Source: Bimastos eiseni
Lineage: Eukaryota > Annelida > Clitellata > Crassiclitellata > Lumbricidae
Reading direction: 5' to 3'
DNA: 64,000 bases
NCBI GenBank assembly: GCA_959347315.1
Contig: OY365806.1
Coordinates: forward strand, 20,908,235 to 20,972,234
Translations under genes and position numbers: made by a program
In this document: positions 35,540 to 47,300 of the stretch, piece after piece
Numbering within the stretch: the stretch's first letter is position 1
How the letters are laid out: each line of letters opens with the position of its first letter
Notes under the pieces: generated by a model
Told to the model about the DNA's origin: nothing
Database searches by the model: none
What the model saw: only the letters and a program-made list of their open reading frames with translations

Positions 35540-38500
35540 ATGTACAGGTTAAATATTCGTGACCTGTATACTGTCGCAGTTTGTTTTCTAGTTATTATTG
35601 TGTTATATATCGTCGCCTTTGGGGTCACTGTCCAGAACGTCTGCATTGCGTCAACCCTTGCATCTCTCCTCCTAGCGCATAGCTACTGGGAAAGTGGCAA
35701 CGAAATATGCTTACAGGTCGGCCTACCCCCCACCGATGGACACTTGGACTATTTACAGTCGTCTGGTACGAATGTGGTTGATCCGTTTCTTTCAAGCCAT
35801 AGTTCTGGAGCCCCAATAACGAGCCCGCCGGGATCGAAACATCCTGAAGCGCTATCAAATGACAGGGTAGTCTGTGATTCCAGTTCATTGGGACAGCCGA
35901 TACTGAGACACAATACAATGGGTAACAACGACAGAACCGGGATAGTGCCAAATGCGACTGACTCGACTTCAAATGGGACAGTGGGACTTCGTTTTTATCA
36001 CTTATCTAATCAGCATATTTGTTCACAAGCTTCTATCTCCAATCCTGTGCAAACCACAAGAGGTGAACACCCAAACAGAAGTTTTGCTAGAGAGACAGCA
36101 GCTGCCAGTGCGTTTTTGGGTAATGATTCTCAACCACAGTCAGCTGTAGGGGCCATAGGATATAACCCTAACAGTTTGATCATGTCACCAAATCCTCAGT
36201 TGCCTAAGTCTGGATTCCCAGCAGGAAGGTGAGTATTGTTGTAGCTGACTCTAGTAGTTTCTTCATTATAACGGAATTGGTATATCTGGTAGGGGTGATG
36301 CTTCATGAGGCTTACTTATTGTTCTGGGGACTCCAACTTACGCATTGTATTTTGGGCGTGGCTTGTGTTGAAACCTTTGCGCAACCTTTAACGCATGTGC
36401 ACTCTAAACACCTGTAATTTCTTATAATTATGCTTCGTGAGGGTCGGTTAGGGTCAGGTTAATCATCGGGAGGGTCGCCCAGGGTCAGGTTAGGCATTGT
36501 AAGGGTCGTTTAGGGTCAGAGTTAGGGTAAGTGTAGTTTCTTTACATATACGAAAATTCATCTTACTTACTCCTCAGTGTCAATCACGTGCCAGAAGTAT
36601 TTTGTTCTGACCAATGGCAGCAGACCAAAAGATAAAAATATTATGAGTAAGTTGAAGTCCCCAGAACTATACGTAAGCTGCTTCATGCTGGTGTGAATTA
36701 TTGTTTCAGAGAGAATATCCTACATTTTAATTTAATTGTTTTAATTTTTAACAATTTGATCGATAACTGTATGTTCATCCAACCATTGTCAGGATAGCCA
36801 GCTGTCTTGTTACTTGTGCCTTAAGGTCCTTATTCTTTCTCTGCCTCTTGTCCATAAACACTTGAAGACTATTCTATTCCTAGATTGTGGTTTTGTGTTT
36901 CACATCTTTTGCACCTGTGACGATTTTCTCTTGAAGCCGCTTTATATAAATTTACAATGCACAAGTTATATGGTGTTTGGATATTGACTTTGGCCAACAG
37001 ACTTTGAACAAAGATTTGCAATACCTTCTTACTGAAACTGCACTCTGCAAGTATCTTCAGCTTGAAAATGATTAAGTGACACGTGATAGCTTACTTTGCA
37101 TTGATGTATATGCATAAGACTGAAAATCGTCATTGTAGCAAATTAAATATATTTTCATAATCGATTTTTGCATGTTTCCTGTATCAGTAGGCTTCAATGC
37201 TCAAGTTATAGTAACAAAGATTTGTGATATGCTTTAAGACTTTTGATTAAGGAGTATTTGTTTTCAAATTCGTTTTAAAGTTTTAGGGACTGTTGTTGTG
37301 TTTTTAAAATAGTTGTCATTAAAATACTTTTGCTAATTTGTGCAGTAAAAATACAACACCAGAGCTCTTTCCTTATGCTGGTCAGATTAGCAGGCGTACT
37401 GCCAACGAAATAGTCACACATCCAACTCATCAGTTACAGTATGGAAGCCTTGGTGTTCTGCCACTGGTTCATCTGTCTGAAGCACCTCACACTATTTCAA
37501 ATGTCTACGGCCATGGCCCAGTTGCAGACTTTAGGATTGCTCCTCCTGATCCACTTATTGCCTCTGCTCAGTGAGTTTGTTCTCTGACTTTTCAAACCTA
37601 TTAGCTTGTGAGCATAATGTCAAGGTATTTGGAAATAGCAGATGAAAATATATCAGAATGAAATACACTACTACTCGTGCGATAAAGCATTCCTTCTCTG
37701 TTAAAACAACATTAGTAATCTGTACATTTGTTGAATGTGCACTTGCACTTAGCAGTGTTTCTGGGAACATTCTGTGACTGCTATGGCCAGAGATTACTTT
37801 TGGAAATGTAGATTGATTCGTAAAGTTTATGGAATTGTGGAAAATATTGTGCTTCGTTTGTCTTCAATGTTGTTGTAATTGTTAGCTAAAGCCTAAAATA
37901 AAAAATTATCACAATGGTAAGAGTAACAATGATGAAGTGGATCAATTGTTACTGTTGTTTGTGACTAAGTTGCTTTGACTTATATATGCTTTACAGATTC
38001 TTGCAACCAGATAACATTGTCCCACCTGCCCAGATCTCGGCGAGTTGTATGGCTGCTGCTTTAAGTGCCATGACAGAGACGAGGTTTGCAGCATTCCATC
38101 TGATGTCTGGTGACATTAGAATGACTAACACTGTCAGTATTAAAGTTGAGTTTTGATCAGCACAGAGTACTAGTTTTGCATTCTTTAATATCAAATTAAG
38201 TGCATCTGTTACTGTTATAAGAGCCTCTCAAAGGTGGTGCATGGCATCCTGTATTGATTGGTGTCTGGTGTCCTTCTTATGGGGAGTTAAGTGGTTCTTC
38301 AGAAATGAGGCAATGTGATACTTTGGCATAAATCTTTGCAGATACACAGAATTTGAGCAATCAAGAATCGATTGGTTAAAGTTGCATTTCATTTTCAAGA
38401 ATCTGTGACCATTGTGAAGACTGAAGGTCGTTTATGCCAGTGAAAAAGCCATCATTGTGGCCGGCCATAAATGATGTCATGCAATTTTGGACAATTTTTT

Positions 38501-41500
38501 ACCCCCTTCCTTCGTCACAAATGCTTTGACCCCTCAAATATGACATCACAAAGCTCTGACCCTCCCCTCCCCTCCGAAAAACCAAGATATCCAGAGTGTT
38601 ATATGCAAATGTTCTTAGAATTATAAATAAAGTAATTACAGCATAAAAATACATGAAACTATATTGTAAAGAAAAATGCAGAAAGTAAAATTATTACACT
38701 CATTATGCATTCCATGACACGAAATGAAACGCTTTTGTAGAATTATTGCATTTAAAAAAATTTTTTAATAACAATTACTTAAACAATCCAAACTTCTCCC
38801 ATGCATAAGCAAAATGCCCCTGAATGGAATACATAGGGAAAGCTTTTATCTCATCATCCTGTTCAATAGTTATTTCATTCAAATCCAGCTCTTCTTCGTC
38901 TATCCTATCAACACTCTCTCTAGTTTCTTCATTTGCCCTTACAACAATTAGTTCACGTTGCTGGCGTGCATTGACTTTTGTGGCCTGTGCATGTTGGTGG
39001 TATAATTGATTTCTGCTTTTGTATTACAGAATAGCTGCCTCACTTCCAAAACCCCAAAATTTACATCAACCATAAAAATAAACAATCCATAATTTAAGAT
39101 TACAATTATAATAATTAGTGTTGTTAAATTTGGGTTGCAGTTACTCTAATTAGGTGGAACCTGTTTAATTGAGTGACAGTTTTTAATAAAATTACGCATT
39201 TTGATGTGATGACGCGACGTCACATTTGCTCTACCCCTCCCCACTCGTCACACTTCATCACAAATGAGTGACCCACCTCCCCAGGCATGTGACGTCATTT
39301 ATGTTGTTACATTTGCACATCACCTCCCTGCTTATTTTGCAGCATTAACCGTTTTGTTACTAACCGAAGTAACCTGCTGCATAATTTGTTGATTAACATA
39401 TAACAACATGTATAAAACTAATAACATGAACTGGTTGTTTTTGCCAATGCTTTGTTGTAAGATATTGATATAAGATTCTGTACATACGATAAATTCTGGC
39501 ATGCGAACATTTACAGTTTGTTTTTCTTTCTTATTTAAATTATTTATTTATTGCTTAAAGATTTTGACTTTATGACACTGAACAGATATGGATAATTGAT
39601 ATCTTTCAAGAACTTGAGAATTACTTGCAAATGTGTTTGCTCACTTACATATACCTGGCAACAGGGCCGTACCGAGCTATAAGTGCGCCCTGTGCCTAGC
39701 ATCAATCTGGCACCCCCACATTTTGAAAAAAGTGCATTTTATGGAATAATAAGTTATTCCGTCGTGAAATTTGCACCCTTTCCACATTTGCACCCTGGGC
39801 CATGGGCCCTCTGGTCCCCCCCCTCCCTCGGTACAGCCCTGCTTGGCAACTATGAAAACTTGCATCATTTTGATGTAAGGTTGTACATTTTTTATTGTGT
39901 TTTTTGCAGGAAAAGATACACGCAACATGGTGAGGTGGTGGAAACAGGTGTGACTTTTCAACAGCAGTCAAATAAACGCAGGTATAATGTATAAGGTAGC
40001 AACATCAAATGCGGTTAATAATTAAAATATAAGGTCCATGATATTTCATAGGATCAGCTAAAATTGCGATCATTAAGACGGATTCCTGGACATTGTACAT
40101 AAATCAGCAAACATGGGTAATTAATACACAACATAAATAAATTACATGTACTTACAATTTTGACATACAACATAACGAGAACAGCAATCATTGAAATATG
40201 ACATCAGTTAAATATGTGTAGATATTTGGCTATGGTATGAATTGGAACTGTCAAGATATAACACTGTCAGAGACATGTTGCTAGATGAGAGTAAAGGAAA
40301 TCCTATCACAGTTGAATATGATTGTTTTGAATTATTTTAGTGAAGTTCTTAAATAGTATCCTGACCGTCACCCACATGTGTGGCACCACTCCTAAATCGG
40401 GAAGCTTTGCTTTTGTTGGCTCCTCTATTTGGATTTGCCATCCGCAGGAATTGTGGCTTCAGCTGCTCAGTCTTTCTTTTCCTCTTTTTTGGAAATGCCT
40501 GAAGCTCATTTTATTTGTCAGTGATTGCACTTACTTGGTTCTCTAGCACCTCTGAATTGTTGAGTGACGCTTTTAGTATTGCTCAATTTCAATTACAAAG
40601 ATATACTACACATCTGGAGACAGATGTTTAGATTTTCGTTTACTGTTGGAATGTGCTGATATATATTATATGCAGTGCTGTCTTTTGTTTCACACACAGA
40701 CAATATATTTCTGGCCTGTGGAACCTTGTCTGTCTAAAGACAACACAATAGAGATTGAGAGGTCTAATTTGTCATTTTCAAGACTTTGAGTTTTCTGTGA
40801 TGTTTGTAATTGATAATGCATATCCGAATCATGTTTTCATAGCCTTCATCTGTTTATATGGCCCCCTCTGAGATCCCTAGTCCCCCATCCCATTTTCCTC
40901 ATGCGCCTTCGGCTCTCTTGCCCGCCACTTGCTGGGTAATATACTGCTACTGGCCCACCATTAAAAAAATGTTTGACACATCTGGTCTAGAAAATACCAT
41001 ATAGTCACATGCAACATTTAGTGTCAAAAGCAAAGAGCTAAAGACCATTTAAGATCTGTGGCACTGCCACAAGTATATAGGTAATTTAAGTATTGGTCTA
41101 ACTTGCATATGTATTATATGTTCACTTTTTTTTAATGTGTTTTAGCATTTCTCTATGTTCTCCTGTTGTAGAAGGTTGGATGACAGTGTTGAGTCAGCTT
41201 CATCTTGTAGTCTTCCAATCGGTACAAGTGACTCAGGTGGCATGAACCTGAAGCGACCAGCACTTGCAGACATTCGTGATGAAATGGGCGCTCCTAAACG
41301 CAGGCACATAGAGCCATCTGCTGCGTCATCTTCTGCCAGCTGTGCCAGTCAGCCTGGTGCATCTGCTCGAAATCCAATAGATGCTTCTCTCACTTCCAGC
41401 ACAAGATGGCTCAAGCGCAAGGTATCGAATCGTGCTAATAATATAGAAATGAAGTTTTTCTCTGTGAACTTTCTCTGTTATTGTTGTTTTCCAAGTGAAT

Positions 41501-44314
41501 GTGTTTGATGGGAAATTGAAGTTCAGTGTAAAATGTCATACATCGAAGGGAAAAGTTGCCTAGTTCTTGGGATGCTTGACATTGCTTGTATTGATTACAG
41601 TTCAGCCATAAGCTCTCAGTGTCTGCCTTTGCTTGAGTACACTTGTTTTGCTCTTATGATAAGTTTGTCGTGATATTAAAGTGATAAGTATCTTTCACTC
41701 ATGTAGCTAAAGGAATCCAAAAAAATAATAAATTAACTGATGGAGAGACAGTGAGATATTAAACTAAAGTGCAGAGATGATCCAGTGTTAGTGAATGCTG
41801 AAATTGCTGATGATATGAAGATGCTGGTGTGGCATGATGTAAAAGATTAACATGTCTCTCACTGCTTCATACAAAACAATAACTGAGCATCACTTTCCAG
41901 TCAGATATGAGAATAGAAATACAAGCAGATCTGAATAAAAATCTGTAAAATTCAGATGTCCTACTCTTATGTGGCACTTTGTAGTTGTGCAGCTGTTTGT
42001 ATTTATTCAGAGTCAGCCAGATAGCAACTCTAGGGATAACTTGAACTTATCAAATTGCACAACAAATAAAGTTCAACCACTTTCACAAGCTGATGTTTCT
42101 ATGCCATTACGACGAGCGGCAGCTGTAGGTCAAGTTCAGGTATGAAGGCTATCGGATATGTGTTGGCTGGCCTCTCTATTTATTATTCATAGTTGTCCTG
42201 ACCAGTTTTTGTCAGTTTAATTGCTATATTTCTTATGTTCTTGTTTTCATCAGAAAAAGCTAACCAGACTTTAACCCTTTAACGACCAGCAGCATTGAGT
42301 ATGCCTTACATTTTACTATGCGCTGGTCGTTAAAGGGTTAAACAACAGTCCTGATATGATTTGTTTGAAATTTGTTGAGTAAATTTAGGATAGAAAGAAT
42401 TAAGAACTTGGTTTCAAAGATGCCAGAAAGAGTATACACTATGTGTGATGATAGCTGGAAGAACGCTGAACAATCTAAGATATGCGGATGACACAACACT
42501 ACTGGATGGGAAGAAAGTAGATCTGCTAAACCTGATAAGAAGGTTGAAGAGAGAAAGTGAGAAGGCAGGTTTATATTTTAACATAAAGAAGACAAAGATC
42601 ATGACAAAAGCCAATTGGGACAGTTTTGAGATAGACAGAGAGGTAGTAGAGGTGGTAACAAGCTTCACATTCTTGGGAGTGTTAATAGAAAGAGGGAAAG
42701 TGTGATCTGGAAATAAAAAGAAGGGTGGTAATAGGGAAAGCTGCAATGAATGGACTGGAAAAGATGTGGAAGGATAAATATGTGAGCATAGAAACAAAAA
42801 AAAGGCTAGTGAGGGCAATGATCTTCCCTACAGTACTATATGGCTGTCAGACATGGACAATGACAAAGAACATGAAGAAAACGCATGCAAAATGTGGATA
42901 TGGAGGAAGATGCAGAGAATATCGTGGACGGAGAAAAAGACAAATGAAAGGGTGCGCATGGAAATTGAAGTTGAGAATGATGAGACGTTACAACAAACAG
43001 CGCTGAGAAGGAAGCTGGGTTTCTTCGGACATGTCATGCGAGCAGATGGATTAGAAAAGGAAATGATGTTGGTGTGCGGAGAAGGAAGGAGAAAACGGGC
43101 GACCAAGGAAAAAATGAATGGACAAGATACACGAAAGAACCGGAATGAACCTGGAGGAATTAAGAAATGCAACTTCAAAAAGAACGTATTGGAGACGTTT
43201 TTTCGCTGTGATCGCTTAAGTTCCAAGAACTGACAGCACAAGGCCAAAGTATAAACTGTACATATATAATTGCATCTCACACTTTTAGGTCAATCTGCTC
43301 TGTTTTTCTCTGGCCTTAAAACTGTCCTATTTGACCGTGGTAAGCTGGGAACACTTCTGAGTAGAAGACCCTGAAGGGGCACTATATAAAACTGCTGTAA
43401 TAATAATAATAATAATATAAGCATGTATTCACAGAGGCGAGTTCATTTCTGCCTTAACACCTGAGTTGTTTAATTTGATTATGATATGTAATTAAATCAG
43501 AATGGTGAATAAAGTCTGTTAAATTATGAAATTATGAACAAGTCACCTTGGTCCTGGAACCAAATATGCAAGACTTACTATCCAATTCATATCCTGTAAT
43601 TTCTTTTACATTTTAATTTTAAAGTGGGAAGCTGTCCATACTGGCTTCTCTTTTGAATTCATTATGAAATGATAAGTTGAACTGAGAATTGGACATTATT
43701 TGAAGATGGTCTTACTCAAGCGCTGTGCAAGCGGTTGATTACAAGGCGAGCCTTGTCTGACCAGTGCTCTTTCCTTTGTGACCTGTCTAGCTCTTTCTTT
43801 AAACTTCTCAACTCTTTGACGGGCCTGGGTCGGGACCCTCAACTCGGGAACACCTATGAGTAGTTTTCTTGAAGAGACGCTATATAATTGCTTTAATCGA
43901 TTGATTGAGGCCATTATGAATGAACTACATGGCTTGAGGATGCATTGCCCAAAGTTTTACTTGGAAGCACTTGAAAATGAATCCCAGGTCATAAATAGTT
44001 GTCAAGAAATGAGAATTTTATATTTTGATGATGTTATTACTTAATTTTATAGGTATTTTCTTCTCCACTGTTCTGAACTGTTTTACTTTCAGTCAACCAG
44101 TTATAAAGTTCATGTAACAAATGAAGACGTTGAAGGAGATCGACACAAAGAGATGGAACGTGCAAGATATATTATGTTGGGTGAAGATTCTGATCACATC
44201 CAGGGTAAATTTTACTCATAAAATGTCAAAATTTATTTAATTACTAGAAGAATCAATGGCACATCATTAGGTTTTACAAGTTAACTTACCAAATGGCTAA
44301 GTCTTGATGCTTTG

Positions 44315-44352
<38 letters not shown>

Positions 44353-47300
44353 AATGCTATGACTGAGAAAATGATTAAGGCTCTAGGGATATGATAAAAA
44401 ATATCAATTTAATCATTTATACACAAGTTATACATAACCTTCATCAGCCAAGAAGACAGCAAAACGACACGTAAGTCAAGAAACTGGTGACGGTCTATAC
44501 ACAGACAAGACAGGCACAACTTCAACATGGTTGTCCTCGAAGGAAACGGAACCGTGAGAGAACGGCGTACATTAAACAGGAATGTCCCTTTCTAGCTTAA
44601 TGACTAATAACTGAGATTCAGACAGTCACACGCAGAAAATCAGCAACGAGCTGAACGCTTAGACCTTCCAAAACAAGAATGACTGTCAGAACTCCCCTAG
44701 AATAATGTGTTCCTTCTATTTGTAGAGAAGGACACTCCTAGTTAAAGACACTCCTAGTTAAAGACATTGCACAGAGCAAAAGAAAGAGAGATACAAAGAA
44801 AAGGATGTCCAACGAGACCATCCCACATTCATATAAACACAGGTATAGGTGGCCTATATATAGGTATCTATAGGACAGGTTATGCACGTGTTCCCAACAA
44901 TATATACAATTGTATGCATTGTATGTATACATGCTTGGATGTATATATGTGTGTCTATATGATATATGTGTGCTTCACATTTCCTAGGATTTTTTTATTG
45001 GGCCTAGGACAGCCAAATTTTGGGCAGCATACTGGTAGTAAATGCTTCCACGGTCAAGGTGTTAAATTGTCTTTGATTTTGGTAGGAGTTCAAATTAGCC
45101 AACCCAGAGAGCCTAAATGACTGGTAATTGCTACATTTTCTTGCATGATTGTTTACACAAAGACTGTTAATTTTTGCTTTTTTCTTATGTAGTTTTATTC
45201 TGTGTCCTGCCTTGATTGCTTTCAGATGCAGAGCTTGGCCTGCCTGCACAAAGTGCTGTATCCTCATCGGCTCCATTGTGTCCACTTTTACCTCAGGCTA
45301 CAACATCTGGCGTGCAACTATCCTCTGGACCTCTCTCTGTGGCCGACTCAGTGTCTCCTGCTGCTGAACTTATGTCCACCTGTACTGCTGCACCAAGTGT
45401 ACAAGAGCACACACCTGCAGGTACTACCGTAGTCTACAGCACCTTCTCACAGGCCGACAGTGCTCAGCTAGCACTTCGCCATAACCCAACGAGTTCCTTA
45501 GGGTCTTCTCTCGATTACTTGCCAGTTCCTTCTACAGCCAACCCTAATCCACCGGCGTCATTCAATTTCGAAAGCAATGTTAGTCAATCCCATAACTCAA
45601 CCTCTGCTGCCTCTTCTGCGATACTGACAGGCCCTCCAATCACAACATCTGCGTCTCCTGAGTTTTCTACTGGGTTTAACCAGGCAGCTGGCTCTTCGGG
45701 TGGTTTTAGGTTTGATCCTTTCGCATCAAGCAACACATCATCTGGTTTTGCTGCCAATCCCACATCTCAATCGAACACTGTTGGTGGATTCAAATTTGTA
45801 CCCAGTAAGAAATCAATGTCAGCAGCAGGCAGCCTTCAATTCCCTCAGTGTGTCACTACAAGTGACAAAATAGTTTCTGAAATAACATCCACTGTCAGTG
45901 CCTCTGCAAATTCGGCAGCAGTCTTCGGTTTTGGCCAGGTAACTGGTAAACCAGCAGCACCGTCCTTTAGTCAGCCTCACACGACAGTGGTTACTTCAAC
46001 TGCAGGTACTTCACCAACAAATGCAGACAGCTCATTGATCCAAGTTTCTACCTCTATTTTTGCAAACAGAGGCTTTGCTGTTCAGGGTCCGCCAGTTTTC
46101 ACGACCGACTCTAGGTTGATGCCCGAGCAATCTTTGGCCATGAACAGGATATCATCCACGAGTTTTCATGGCAACATTTTCAGAAGTGGGGCATCGGAAG
46201 TGTTTAATATTCCGAGTAATACTACGACCAGCTTTTCTGGATTGTTTGGCGGCTCTGTATCTAGTACCAGCGCAAGCATGTCTGGGGTTGAAGACAGGTC
46301 CAACAGTGCATTGAATTCAGCAGCACCCAGTTCATCTACAAATGCTGTCCCATTAACAAAACCATTTGATGGCAATCCAGTTACAGGAATGCCATTGAAC
46401 AGCAGAGGCTTTTTTCCAAGTGCAAATACTAATAATCAGTCACTTGCTGTTAATGCATTTGACAGTCAAAGCCCCAACTCAGGATACGAGACCCAACAAA
46501 ACTCTGCCAATAAGTCAGGAAATCGGCAAAATTTTGGTGCAAGTACAACACCTGTACTTAAATTTGGTGCTCAGCCACAATTATTTGGATCCTTTGTCAA
46601 TAATCAGCCATTACAGCCAGTTAGTTTTGGCAGCCAGCCAGCAGTAACAAACTCATTTAGCATTCAGCCAACAACTGCCATGGCATTTAATAACCAGTTC
46701 ACATCTATGAATCCAGTTATATCAACACCTGTTGCATCAGTTAATTCACTCAGCAATTCAAATGCATCCCCGTTTTCTTTTACAAGTCAAACTTCTGCTA
46801 ATTTCCCCAGTAATTCAGGAGCATCTGTATTTTCCTTTAACAATCCAACATCTACAGTCAGGATTTCAAAGACATCTTTACCTGCGTTTTCTTTTGGCAA
46901 TCCAACTTCCACAAATTCACTCAGCACTTCACAGACATCTTTTAGTAATGCAACGTCTTTGAATTTATTTGGCAGTCAGCCTGAAACTGGAGGCCAGTTT
47001 GCAAACCAAGGCAATAACTCTGCCAGTGGTTTTAGTAATCAACAGTCGACTTCCTCGAATTCCTTTAATTTTGGCACCCCAACAACATTAGCAAATGCTT
47101 TTGACGGTCAAACTAAATCGGCTTGGTCATTTGGAAAGAGTTCTACAGACACTAATATGTTTGGCAACCAAGGTGGTGATCATGCAACTCAAACAGGTGG
47201 TTTTGGCAGTTATGCTGGCCTTTCTGCTCCCACCTGTGTGGTTGAACGTAACACTCTCTTCTCCAATCCACCACAATTCACGCAAGCACAGTTTTCTTTT

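Noticed and set aside
39677..39994. Three overlapping ~90-100 aa frames on both strands
   Set aside because: They cover a 180-bp MITE and POM121 exon 4; only the exon portion is supported.
44738..45120. Open frames on both strands in POM121 intron 7
   Set aside because: Low-complexity Tyr/Cys-rich translation of AT-rich repeats; no support.
46166..46375. Antisense frame inside the POM121 FG exon
   Set aside because: A shadow of a well-supported coding exon.
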